Virus record (IMG/VR): IMGVR_UViG_3300046694_000291
Span: 1 to 64,000 of that record
Reading direction: 5' to 3' (one strand)
Length of the DNA: 64,000 bases
Source of the DNA: a virus
Below the pieces are notes generated by a model, which saw only the letters and a program-made list of their open reading frames with translations, searched no databases and was not told the DNA's origin. Below are positions 14,908 to 21,698 of the stretch, piece after piece (position 1 is the stretch's first letter; each line of letters starts with the position of its first letter). The position numbers and the translations under genes were made by a program.

Positions 14908-15762
14908 TCAGGGCCGAGGGTGCTTGCCCTCGGCCCGGCGGATTGCAACGGACAGGCTGTTCGCCTTGGGCGGTGTCCCGTCCGGGGACACGAACTCCGC
15001 CTTCAGCGTGTCCTTGATCTTGTCCTTGTCCCACCCGGACAGCCACAGTTCGACCGCCCGGGAGGACAGGGACACGGGGTTCTGTCCCGCCGGTTGTCCC
15101 GGGGACGCCGCTGTCTTCTGTCCCTTGGTGAGGGACAGGACATTGGACGCTGCCGGGACAACCGGACGGGACACCGGCGGGACACTCGCCGGTACCGGTG
15201 ACGGGACGGGACGGGGACGTATCCGTGTCACCGTCGCCACCGGAGTCTGGATGTCCTGTCCCGTGTCCCGCAGGACACGGACAGGACGGGTGCGCTCGGC
15301 CGCCCCGAGAGCGGCGAAGTGCAGGAGGTGTCCGAGGATCAGCGGGGGGACCGAGGACACCGACACGACCAGCCAGAGCGGCGGCCGGGGCTCGGCCGAG
15401 ATGTACCCGGTCACGAACAGGTGACTGACCGGCTGCGCGGCCATGGCCAGCAGCAGGCTCAGGAAGGCCCCCCAGACGGACGAGGTCTTGCCCCGGGCGC
15501 CCTTGGGGAGCTGGGTGCTGATGACGGCCGCCAGGCCCGCGTAGAGGGTGAAGAGGCCGCTCAGGCCCCAGCTCATGCGGTAGCCCCAGCCGCTCAGGTC
15601 ACCGAGGTGCTGCTCACCCGGGGCGCACAGCACCAGAACCAGGATCGCGGCCACCGGGACACCCCACTGGCGGAAGGCGGACACCCAGCCGGGGACGTCC
15701 TGCGGCTCGGGGGTGACGCTGTCCTCGCCGGACACCCGGCGGGACACGAACGGGATGTACAT
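14908..15762 (-). CDS. SpdB/DUF2637-like membrane protein, 284 aa
   Basis: ATG 15762 follows the leader GACCACGGAAGGACAGGACC. Four predicted membrane helices (~30-48, ~62-80, ~92-112, ~125-150, the last ending PPLILGHLLHF) resemble the DUF2637 layout of Streptomyces SpdB. A long Pro/Val-rich cytoplasmic tail ends in a helical, HTH-like segment (SRAVELWLSGWDKDKIKDTL). SpdB proteins aid plasmid spread next to TraB. Its tail-coding part is densely packed with GGACA/TGTCC words. Family call moderate. Confidence 0.6.
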   Translation of the reverse strand: MYIPFVSRRVSGEDSVTPEPQDVPGWVSAFRQWGVPVAAILVLVLCAPGEQHLGDLSGWGYRMSWGLSGLFTLYAGLAAVISTQLPKGARGKTSSVWGAFLSLLLAMAAQPVSHLFVTGYISAEPRPPLWLVVSVSSVPPLILGHLLHFAALGAAERTRPVRVLRDTGQDIQTPVATVTRIRPRPVPSPVPASVPPVSRPVVPAASNVLSLTKGQKTAASPGQPAGQNPVSLSSRAVELWLSGWDKDKIKDTLKAEFVSPDGTPPKANSLSVAIRRAEGKHPRP

Positions 15763-15852
15763 GGTCCTGTCCTTCCGTGGTCCGATATTCCTAAATCGTG
15801 TAGGGAGGGTATGTCCCCGGGCCTGTCCCGTCAAACCCCCAGGACATGACGA

Positions 15853-15878
15853 AGGACCGGGGACATGTCCCCGGTCCT
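15853..15878 (-). terminator. Perfect 26-bp palindrome after the gene ending at 15902
   Basis: AGGACCGGGGACA (15853-15865) is followed directly by its exact reverse complement (15866-15878). It lies 23 bases past the leftward stop at 15902 and upstream of the SpdB-like gene. Strong hairpin, so probably an intrinsic terminator. It also contains two of the GGACA/TGTCC words that abound here. Confidence 0.6.
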
Positions 15879-15901
15879 GTCACCTGCGGTGTCCTCGTCG
15901 G

Positions 15902-16219
15902 TCAGATGTCCCCGAGGACAGCGGCCCGAGCCGCTCGCCTGTCCTCCGTCACCCGGAACTGCTCCTCCTCGGACACGACCCGGGACATCTCCCCCAGGAT
16001 GAAGGACAGCAGCGCCCTGTCCTTCGGGGACATGTCCTGGATGATCTCCCGGGTCGCCTCGGTCTCGTCCCGCAGGAGCGCGACGAACGCGAGCACCATG
16101 TCCAGGTCCTCGGTCCGCTCCAGCCGGATGTTCTGTCCGCCGGTCCCGGACGCGGCCGGTGACTCGGCCGACTGGGGCTGGATCTGCCGGTTCACTTGCA
16201 GCATGCGGAAAATGCTCAT
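15902..16219 (-). CDS. Hypothetical helical protein, 105 aa
   Basis: ATG 16219 follows ACGACCAAGGAGCACTGATC and promoter cassette copy B. The C-terminal 70 residues are helical and charged (RTEDLDMVLAFVALLRDETE, LLSFILGEMSRVVSEEEQF), suggesting a small helical bundle or dimer. No family recognised. It heads the leftward unit that may continue into the conjugation-like genes if the 15853 hairpin is leaky. Confidence 0.57.
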   Translation of the reverse strand: MSIFRMLQVNRQIQPQSAESPAASGTGGQNIRLERTEDLDMVLAFVALLRDETEATREIIQDMSPKDRALLSFILGEMSRVVSEEEQFRVTEDRRAARAAVLGDI

Positions 16220-16242
16220 GATCAGTGCTCCTTGGTCGTGTG

Positions 16243-16430
16243 CTCGGGTGTATACCTACCCGGTTACCGTCCGTGTCATTTAGCTAAACCTACCTGTCCG
16301 TAGAGCTACGGATTGGCGAGGTTCCCTTCTGAGGAGCGAACCCGACCGGCCCCTCACACTCCCAGGGCCCAGGTTCCGTTCGCAGTCGCCCAGGTCAGGA
16401 AGTGGTTTTACTAAATCAGACATTGCGGGC
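16243..16430 (-). repeat. Recurrent intergenic promoter/operator cassette, copy B
   Basis: Nearly identical to copy A over most of its length. Read leftward: TTTAGTAAA (16415-16407), GACTGCGAAC, the hairpin box (16341-16321), the CTACGGA segment, the perfect palindrome TTTAGCTAAA (16288-16279), GGTAACCGGG and TAGGTATACAC. It precedes the gene at 16219 by about 25 bases. Confidence 0.7.
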
Positions 16431-16460
16431 GCCGTATGCCTATACGGCGATCACGTATAT

Positions 16461-17108
16461 CTACACACCCCGACCGGCGGTCGCGTGCCGGTTCGGGCTC
16501 GCGTTCCAGTTCCAGGTCACCGCGTCCAGGTGCTCGAAGATGGCCTTGGCGTCGTCCATGAGACGGATCAGGTAGTCCTCGTCCTCGCCCCGGTAGCGCG
16601 GACGGCCGTCCGTGTCGACGTCGTACCCGGGGCGGAAGCCGCCGATCTGCCGCACCAGCTCGGTCCGCACCAGGTGCGTCATCGGGATGAACGACCCGTG
16701 CAGGCGCAGGTGCGCCGCGTGGTCGGACGACCAGCGCAGGCCCCACGGCGAGACCGGGAAGCGGCCCTGGTGGGTGAGCGCGGTCGGGTCGGCTCCGCCG
16801 ATCATCCTCGGCCTCGGGTACACGAGGTCCGGCCGCCACGGCGACTGCTCCAGCACCCGCATGCAGGCCATCAGGTGGTTCGGCCGGAGGGTGTCGTCGT
16901 CGTCGAGCCAGGCGATCACGTCGGTCCCCACGCGCTCCAGCGCCCGGTTGCGGGCCGCGTGCGCGCCGGTGCGCTCACTGTCCCGCTCGACCACGATCTG
17001 GTCCGGCTTGCGGCGCTGGGCACGGACGGACGTCAGGGCCCGGTCCAGCAGGGCCTCCCGGCCGGGGATGGTCGGGACCACGACGGCCACGGTCAGATGC
17101 TTCTTCAC
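16461..17108 (-). CDS. Glycosyltransferase family 2-like protein, 215 aa
   Basis: GT-A features: VAVVVPTIPGREALLDRAL, SVRAQRRKPDQIVVERDSER, HAARNRALERVGTDVIAWLD and DDDD at res. 69-72. GEDEDYLIRLMDDA supplies the catalytic-base region. Motif order parallels the product of 9705-10301 (both include RTELV or RSELV, then GGF). It would transfer a sugar to an unknown acceptor. ATG 17108 overlaps the upstream small gene (ATGA). Separated from the other sugar genes by the conjugation-like block. Confidence 0.75.
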   Translation of the reverse strand: MKKHLTVAVVVPTIPGREALLDRALTSVRAQRRKPDQIVVERDSERTGAHAARNRALERVGTDVIAWLDDDDTLRPNHLMACMRVLEQSPWRPDLVYPRPRMIGGADPTALTHQGRFPVSPWGLRWSSDHAAHLRLHGSFIPMTHLVRTELVRQIGGFRPGYDVDTDGRPRYRGEDEDYLIRLMDDAKAIFEHLDAVTWNWNASPNRHATAGRGV

Positions 17109-17287
17109 GACAGGTCCCTCCTGGGGTGCCTCATGACCCAGCAGCCCCGGGTCCGGCAGTCCGTTCCGATGCAGGCACAGAGGCCGACGAAGTCCCGTAC
17201 CTCCTGGTTGAACTTCCGGGCCGTCATCCGGAGACGTCCCCGGTGCAACTGGTGCATCGCCTTGTCCCGCGTGGTCCTCAGGGGCAT
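17105..17287 (-). CDS. Small basic Cys-containing protein, 60 aa
   Basis: ATG 17287 lies inside the upstream gene's last codons (10-base overlap) and its stop overlaps the GT2 start (ATGA). It is basic at the N-terminus (MPLRTTRDKAMHQLHRGRLR), followed by a short Cys cluster (CACIGTDCRTRGC) that could bind a metal. No family recognised. Confidence 0.5.
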   Translation of the reverse strand: MPLRTTRDKAMHQLHRGRLRMTARKFNQEVRDFVGLCACIGTDCRTRGCWVMRHPRRDLS

Positions 17288-18204
17288 GACCTGATCTTCT
17301 CCTCGGGGTCCTCGGGCGGGGTCCAGCGGGACGTGCCCTCGGGTCCGGGCCAGATCCGGCCGTACTGGTACGGGTCGTGGGGGAACTCGGACAGGGTCGA
17401 CTCGATCAGCTCGTCATGAGCCGGGTCCGGGCCGATCAGCCCGGCCGGGATGCCGTACGCCTCCCGGACATACGCCCTGAAGTCCTCCGGGGCACATGAC
17501 TGCAAGGCCCGGTGGTTTTCCCGTACCTGGTCCATGGCCGCCCGTGCGTTGGCTGCGGTGAAGGATGCCTCTTCGGCCTCGGCCTCGATGGCCTGCTGCA
17601 TGGCCTGCCCGAGGAACCCGCAGCCCCGGGCTGCACGGTCGAGACCGCTCAGGGCCTCCCCAGCCTCCCGTATGCGCTCCCGGAGAGCGGCCCAGTCGAT
17701 CCGGTTCTGCTCGGCCCGGTTCATCCCAGGGAGAATCCCAAGGTCTGCCCGTACCTCCGGCCCGGACAGGACCCCGAAACCGAAGGACTGGCGGTACTGC
17801 TCCCGCCGGGCCTCGGCCGCCGCGCGCCTCTCCTCCGACGTCTCGAAGGACTGGTTCAGGATGTCGGCCAGCCAGCTCAGCTCGTCGGCCGGACGCTGGA
17901 TCACCAGTTCCGCGACCAGGTGAGGTTCCGGCACGGCCCAGGGCGGGACCACCGGCTCGTCCATCCACGCGGCTCTCATGTCCAGGGACCGTGGGCTGAA
18001 CCGGTACTCGGCCTGCACCTCGCGCAGGAACCCGGTCAGATCCAGCTCCCGGCCCCGGCTCTCAGTCGGCCGGGTCTCCATCTGCCGCAGCGCTATCCGG
18101 CGGGGATGGCGGTCGAGCTGATTGTCACTCTGCTCGATAATCAGCTCGCCCTCCCCCTCGTAGACCGTCTGGCCGTCCTGGCCGAGGATGCGGATCACGG
18201 GCAC
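17278..18204 (-). CDS. Hypothetical protein, 308 aa
   Basis: The start is uncertain: GTG 18204 has GGAGG ten bases upstream; GTG 18198 (GTGA overlap with the upstream stop) and GTG 18228 are alternatives. The N-terminus is a beta-hairpin (VPVIRILGQDGQTVYEGEGE). Central and C-terminal parts are helical, with a basic/acidic coiled segment (ETSEERRAAAEARREQYRQS). No family recognised. Soluble; coupled with the wHTH gene upstream. Confidence 0.55.
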   Translation of the reverse strand: MPVIRILGQDGQTVYEGEGELIIEQSDNQLDRHPRRIALRQMETRPTESRGRELDLTGFLREVQAEYRFSPRSLDMRAAWMDEPVVPPWAVPEPHLVAELVIQRPADELSWLADILNQSFETSEERRAAAEARREQYRQSFGFGVLSGPEVRADLGILPGMNRAEQNRIDWAALRERIREAGEALSGLDRAARGCGFLGQAMQQAIEAEAEEASFTAANARAAMDQVRENHRALQSCAPEDFRAYVREAYGIPAGLIGPDPAHDELIESTLSEFPHDPYQYGRIWPGPEGTSRWTPPEDPEEKIRSCP

Positions 18205-18449
18205 GGCTGGTCCACCTCCGTGGTCCACAGGACGTGCGGCCCTCCCTTGGCGGTGCAGGTGCGGACCTGCCCGGCCCGGCGCAGCCGGTCCAGCGCGAGG
18301 TACGTGACCGTCTTGTCCAGCAGGAGGGAGGACGCGAGGTCGTTGCGGGTCTGCGGGCCGTTGGTCCGCAGGTAGGCCAGGATGGCCGCGTCACGGTCGA
18401 TGGTCTCCTGCGGCCGGGGACGTCCCCGAGGCCGCTTGGTCTCTGACAT
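18195..18449 (-). CDS. Winged-helix DNA-binding protein with AT-hook-like N-terminus, 84 aa
   Basis: Residues 5-13 (KRPRGRPRP) carry an AT-hook GRP core. Residues ~20-65 (AAILAYLRTNGPQTRNDLAS, LLLDKTVTYLALDRLRRAGQ) read as a MarR/ArsR-style winged helix, and the wing is VRTCTAKGGPHVLW. Probably a small transcription regulator. A TTTACCTTAA motif (18472-18481), a variant of the recurrent operator, lies just upstream of its start, so autoregulation is possible. Confidence 0.65.
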   Translation of the reverse strand: MSETKRPRGRPRPQETIDRDAAILAYLRTNGPQTRNDLASSLLLDKTVTYLALDRLRRAGQVRTCTAKGGPHVLWTTEVDQPCP

Positions 18450-18471
18450 GGGCTTTCTCCGTTCGTTCCGA

Positions 18472-18497
18472 TTTACCTTAACCGGGATACCCCGGTT
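18472..18497 (-). terminator. AACCGGG/CCCGGTT hairpin overlapping an operator-like motif
   Basis: A perfect 7-bp stem (18480-18486 with 18491-18497, 4-base loop) begins right at the stop of the leftward gene at 18498. It merges with TTTACCTTAA (18472-18481), so termination of one unit and control of the next (gene at 18449) share this short gap. Confidence 0.5.
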
Positions 18498-18776
18498 TCA
18501 GCTCCACGAACCGGCCGGTCCCTCCAGCAGTCCGCCTCGCCTGACCAGGGCCTCGGCCTTGTCCGGGTCCAGACCGGCCGTGGTGATGACGGGGATCTCC
18601 TCCGTCACGGCCCAGGACGGGACCGGCCGCCGGGGCCGGGGAGCCTCCAGCAGCGCGTCGTGGTTGTCGGCCAGAGCCCGGTAGTCCGCCAGCAGCTCCT
18701 CGTACTCGCGCCGGAGCACGAGGTACCTCCGTCGGCTGACGAACAGCCGGGGCCCCGGCCGCTTGTGCCTCGCCAT
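18498..18776 (-). CDS. Small coiled-coil protein, 92 aa
   Basis: ATG 18776 overlaps the TGA of the GH16-like gene (TGATG). Basic N-terminus (MARHKRPGPRLFVSRRRYLV), a coiled-coil-like helix (LRREYEELLADYRALADNHD) and a Pro-rich linker before a short C-terminal helix. No family. Coupling suggests co-expression with the secreted hydrolase. Confidence 0.55.
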   Translation of the reverse strand: MARHKRPGPRLFVSRRRYLVLRREYEELLADYRALADNHDALLEAPRPRRPVPSWAVTEEIPVITTAGLDPDKAEALVRRGGLLEGPAGSWS

Positions 18777-19666
18777 CAGCCGCTGTAGCGATAGCAGGTG
18801 AGCCAGGTGGTGTCGACGTTGACCGAGGTCGGCTGGCCCTTGACGTACGCGCTGCTGACTCCGAGCGCGCTCTCGTTCTGGAGCACCCACTCCGTGGTGT
18901 CCGGGTAGTCGGCCTTGACGGTCTTGAACAGCCGTCCGTCGAAGTAGAACCGCACCTGGCCGGGGACGATCTCCTGGCTGTAGGTGTGCCAGCCGGTCCA
19001 GGCGGAGTTGGGTGCGGCGTCCGCTCCCGACTCGGCGAACCCGTGCGTGAACTCGCTGATGGGGTCCTGGCCGAAGCTGCCGCCCGCCTCGGGGTAATCG
19101 ATCTCCTTGGGCGAGTAGTGCAGGTGCGCCATCTTGAACCGGCGCGCGAGTGAGCTGATCCGGGTCCGCTCGGTGAACTTGCCGTAGCGGAAGGTGCACT
19201 TCCGGGGCACCAGAGCGGCCACGTTGTTCGAGCTGCCGGTCGAGGTCATGTGGACCCGGAGCATGCCGTCGGTGACCTTCTGCACGCTCACCGTCTTCTC
19301 GGGGTGGTACTCACCGGGCACCGGCCCGGAGTTGTCGTCGGCCCCGCTCCCGGCCGTGTCGGGCCAGCCGGACGGGTACGCGCCCAGTCCGGCGTACAGG
19401 GCCGGGTACTTGGTCTTGAGGCCCGAGCAGGCGAACGAGCCGTCCACACAGCCGGAGAACGCTCCGACCGGCACGGCCGAGGCGTTGAAGGTCTCCCGGT
19501 AGACCTGGGTGAAGGCGCCGCAGTTGCCGGACGGGGCGCTGTTGTTGACCGTGTGGCAGGCGTCCTGCGCCGGGAAGATGTCGGCGGCCGGGGCCGGAGC
19601 GGCCAGGACCAGCAGAAGAGCCCCCACGGCGAGCATCGCCATGAGGGCCCTGCGGAGAAGGATCAT
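18776..19666 (-). CDS. Secreted glycoside hydrolase family 16-like protein, 296 aa
   Basis: N-terminal Sec signal peptide: MILLRR, a hydrophobic stretch, and an APAPAA cleavage region near residue 28. The ExDxxE-type catalytic motif of GH16 is readable at res. 188-193 (EIDYPE). WTGWHTYSQEI and VRFYFDGRLFKTV downstream match the beta-sandwich strands of that family. Such enzymes cut beta-glucans or galactans outside the cell. A phage-encoded, signal-bearing form could degrade host extracellular polysaccharide at or after lysis; substrate not known. Confidence 0.7.
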   Translation of the reverse strand: MILLRRALMAMLAVGALLLVLAAPAPAADIFPAQDACHTVNNSAPSGNCGAFTQVYRETFNASAVPVGAFSGCVDGSFACSGLKTKYPALYAGLGAYPSGWPDTAGSGADDNSGPVPGEYHPEKTVSVQKVTDGMLRVHMTSTGSSNNVAALVPRKCTFRYGKFTERTRISSLARRFKMAHLHYSPKEIDYPEAGGSFGQDPISEFTHGFAESGADAAPNSAWTGWHTYSQEIVPGQVRFYFDGRLFKTVKADYPDTTEWVLQNESALGVSSAYVKGQPTSVNVDTTWLTCYRYSG

Positions 19667-19707
19667 TGAGGTTCCTCGGGTCGGAGACGGTCCGGCCCGA
19701 GGTTAGC

Positions 19708-19803
19708 TCACCAGCCGCGCACTGCTGCGGTGACGACGAAGATGCCGATCAGGACCAGCCCGGTCAGGATCCCGTACCAGGCCGACGGGACCTGCCCGCC
19801 CAC
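19708..19803 (-). CDS. Single-span membrane peptide, 31 aa
   Basis: GTG 19803 starts MGGQVPSAWYGILTGLVLIG, one transmembrane helix and a short C-terminal tail. It begins 2 bases after the TerD-like gene's stop, with AAGGA about 11 bases upstream. Too short for family assignment. Confidence 0.45.
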   Translation of the reverse strand: MGGQVPSAWYGILTGLVLIGIFVVTAAVRGW

Positions 19804-19805
19804 GG

Positions 19806-20393
19806 CTACTTGTCCTTGGCGAAGTTCAGGAGCGACTGCTCGTCGCCCTGACGGATCGTCCCGGACACGTCGAGCACCTGGAGAGACCAGCGGTCACCGG
19901 TCCGGGTCGCCTTGGCGACCGCGTTGATGTTGTGCCGACCTGCCAGGGACGGCCAGATGTCGGCCACCGGCTGGGAGGAGCCGCCGGTCGAGTCGTAGAC
20001 CTTGAAGGAGATGTTCCGGGCCTTGCTGAAGTCGGACCCCTTCTTGAAGGCGGCGGCCACGTAGATGATCTCGTCCACGGGGCTGGCGTTGACGGCCTTG
20101 AAGTCGACCGTGACCGTCTCGTCGTCCCCGGCACCGGCGCCGGTCTGGTTGTCCCCGGAGTGGATGATCGCACCCGTCTGGAGGGGGTCCAGGGAGTCGA
20201 GACCGGCGAGCCGCTTCGGGTCCCCGGCCACCTTGAGAATGGCGATCAGGTCCAGGTCGGTGCCCCGCTTGCGCTTGAGGAAGCCCATCGCGCCCCCGGA
20301 CGCACCGCTCGTCGGGTCCCAGGAGACCCCCACGGCCATGTGCGTCATGCCCTCCAGGTCGGCCGGGCCGTCTTCCTTCTTGAGCTGGATCAT
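19806..20393 (-). CDS. TerD-family protein, 195 aa
   Basis: Family marks of TerD/TerE/CABP1: an early V-x-VSWDP, GTDLDLIAILKVAGDPK, the calcium-site region GAGAGDDETVTVDF (res. ~85-98), VNASPVDEIIYVAAAFKKGS, FSKARNISFKVYD and an R-x-GDRWSLQVLD end. Length is normal for the family (~190). TerD proteins bind Ca2+ and are tied to tellurite, phage and stress resistance in bacteria. In a phage the role is unclear (membrane or stress control, or superinfection exclusion). Start ATG 20393 overlaps the upstream stop (ATGA). Confidence 0.8.
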   Translation of the reverse strand: MIQLKKEDGPADLEGMTHMAVGVSWDPTSGASGGAMGFLKRKRGTDLDLIAILKVAGDPKRLAGLDSLDPLQTGAIIHSGDNQTGAGAGDDETVTVDFKAVNASPVDEIIYVAAAFKKGSDFSKARNISFKVYDSTGGSSQPVADIWPSLAGRHNINAVAKATRTGDRWSLQVLDVSGTIRQGDEQSLLNFAKDK

Positions 20394-20695
20394 TCCGTGT
20401 TCCCTTCGCTGAGCGATCCCATCACGTACACCGAGCACAGCTTGTCGAGCCGTGCCTCCTCGGCGGCCGTCAGACCTCCGAGGTCGTTCTTGAGGAGCAG
20501 CGCGCGCAGCTCGGCCCGGCGGCGGACCGTCCGGGATCCGAGCTGCGCTTCGAAGTCGATGCCCCGGCCCGGCTGGCACTCGGGGCAGGGGCAGGCACGG
20601 GGGTGGACGAGCTGCTCCCTCCGGACCGTGCAGCCGGGGCAGGCGCACTGCGGCCAGGGCACCTCCACCGGAGCGGGAGACGGCAGCTCAGGCAT
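20390..20695 (-). CDS. Cys-rich, probably zinc-binding protein, 101 aa
   Basis: Residues 17-40 hold two Cys clusters (CACPGCTV and CPCPEC) with a His between, compatible with a zinc ribbon. The C-terminal half is helical (RRRAELRALLLKNDLGGLTA). ATG 20695 overlaps the upstream gene by 8 bases; its stop overlaps the TerD start. Function unknown. Confidence 0.57.
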   Translation of the reverse strand: MPELPSPAPVEVPWPQCACPGCTVRREQLVHPRACPCPECQPGRGIDFEAQLGSRTVRRRAELRALLLKNDLGGLTAAEEARLDKLCSVYVMGSLSEGNTE

Positions 20696-21047
20696 CGCTG
20701 GCCCTCTTCTGTCCGGGGTGCAGGGGTACGACACCCGGGTGTCCTGCCAGGGCACAGACCTGGCGCATCTCAGGCGGGTCCCCAGGCTTGCACGTGCACT
20801 GCCCCCGGCCGTAGTTCGGGTCGAGGCCGACGCGCAGATTCTCCTTGCGACGCCACTGGTCCCGGCCCGCTTCCGAGCGGCAGTTCCAGCACCAGTGGCG
20901 GCCCAGCTTGTCCGGCGCGTTCCAGCCCCGGCGCCGGGCCTCCTTCTCCATCTCGGCCTTGGTCGGGGCACGGTCGCCACGTTCCGTGGCCCAGAGGATG
21001 GAAGCCCCGCACAGGGCGTTGCACTGAACGCCGTGGACCTGGCTCAT
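20688..21047 (-). CDS. Cys-rich protein, 119 aa
   Basis: ATG 21047 (MSQVHGVQCNALCGASILWA). Cys pairs near the N-terminus (C9, C13), mid-protein (WCWNC) and C-CTC later suggest two zinc sites. The centre (TKAEMEKEARRRGWNAPDKL) is helical. It resembles the HNH-like zinc scaffolds seen in phages, but no catalytic His motif is evident. Coupled on both sides (ATGA overlap). Confidence 0.55.
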   Translation of the reverse strand: MSQVHGVQCNALCGASILWATERGDRAPTKAEMEKEARRRGWNAPDKLGRHWCWNCRSEAGRDQWRRKENLRVGLDPNYGRGQCTCKPGDPPEMRQVCALAGHPGVVPLHPGQKRASDA

Positions 21048-21172
21048 GCCCCACCCCCGGGCAGCCGGGCGATGATGCACATCGCGATCACCCCGATGAC
21101 CACCCAGCCGAACGGGCTGATGTGGAACAGGACCACCCTCTGGCGCGTGTGCCGCGCCCTGCGGCGCCCCAT
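21044..21172 (-). CDS. Single-span membrane peptide, 42 aa
   Basis: ATG 21172 overlaps the upstream stop (TGATG). Basic N-terminus (MGRRRARHTRQR) then one hydrophobic helix (HISPFGWVVIGVIAMCIIA). Positive-inside topology expected. It is the second of three very short membrane peptides in this half of the window (31, 42 and 64 aa). Confidence 0.5.
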   Translation of the reverse strand: MGRRRARHTRQRVVLFHISPFGWVVIGVIAMCIIARLPGGGA

Positions 21173-21636
21173 CACGTCACCGGCGAGTTGATGTAGGCGT
21201 CCCGGACCTCTCGGTCGTGGGACGTGGCGGCGGCCAGCGCGCGCCGGGCAGGCATCGGGAGCACGGTCTGCCGGGTGCGCCGGTCGACCACGGTCAGGGA
21301 CTCCACCAGCTCGAACGGGGTCTCCACGAACGAGACCTGGATGAAGTCCCGCTCGCCGGGAACGTCCGAGGCGCCGCAGTTGACCACGTACAGCTTCCGG
21401 TCCTCGGCCCTGAAGAGCCGGACCTCCGTCCAGCGGCAGGTGGAGCAGTGGACCTTCTGCGGTGCCCACCCGGTGTCCGGGTGGCCCTTGTGCTCGGGCC
21501 GGTAGCTGGAGCCCATGCCGAGGAACGCGCCCGTGATCGTGTGCACGGTCCCGTCCCGGTCGGGGAAGACCCAGCGGGCGACGTCGCCGTGCTCGTCGGC
21601 CTCGGGCAGTTCGTTGCGGGTGTCGGGACTGGGCAT
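21172..21636 (-). CDS. Hypothetical protein with one Cys pair, 154 aa
   Basis: ATG 21636 (MPSPDTRNELPEADEHGDVA) follows GACCACGGACCGAGGAGTCACGATC. A central HCSTCRWTEVRLF and NCGASD give possible metal ligands. The C-terminal half is beta then helical (LVESLTVVDRRTRQTVLPMP, ARRALAAATSHDREVRDA). No family recognised. Confidence 0.56.
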   Translation of the reverse strand: MPSPDTRNELPEADEHGDVARWVFPDRDGTVHTITGAFLGMGSSYRPEHKGHPDTGWAPQKVHCSTCRWTEVRLFRAEDRKLYVVNCGASDVPGERDFIQVSFVETPFELVESLTVVDRRTRQTVLPMPARRALAAATSHDREVRDAYINSPVT

Positions 21637-21698
21637 GATCGTGACTCCTCGGTCCGTGGTCTCGTGATCCCTCGCAGGGATGGTACCCAGCGGGGTGC

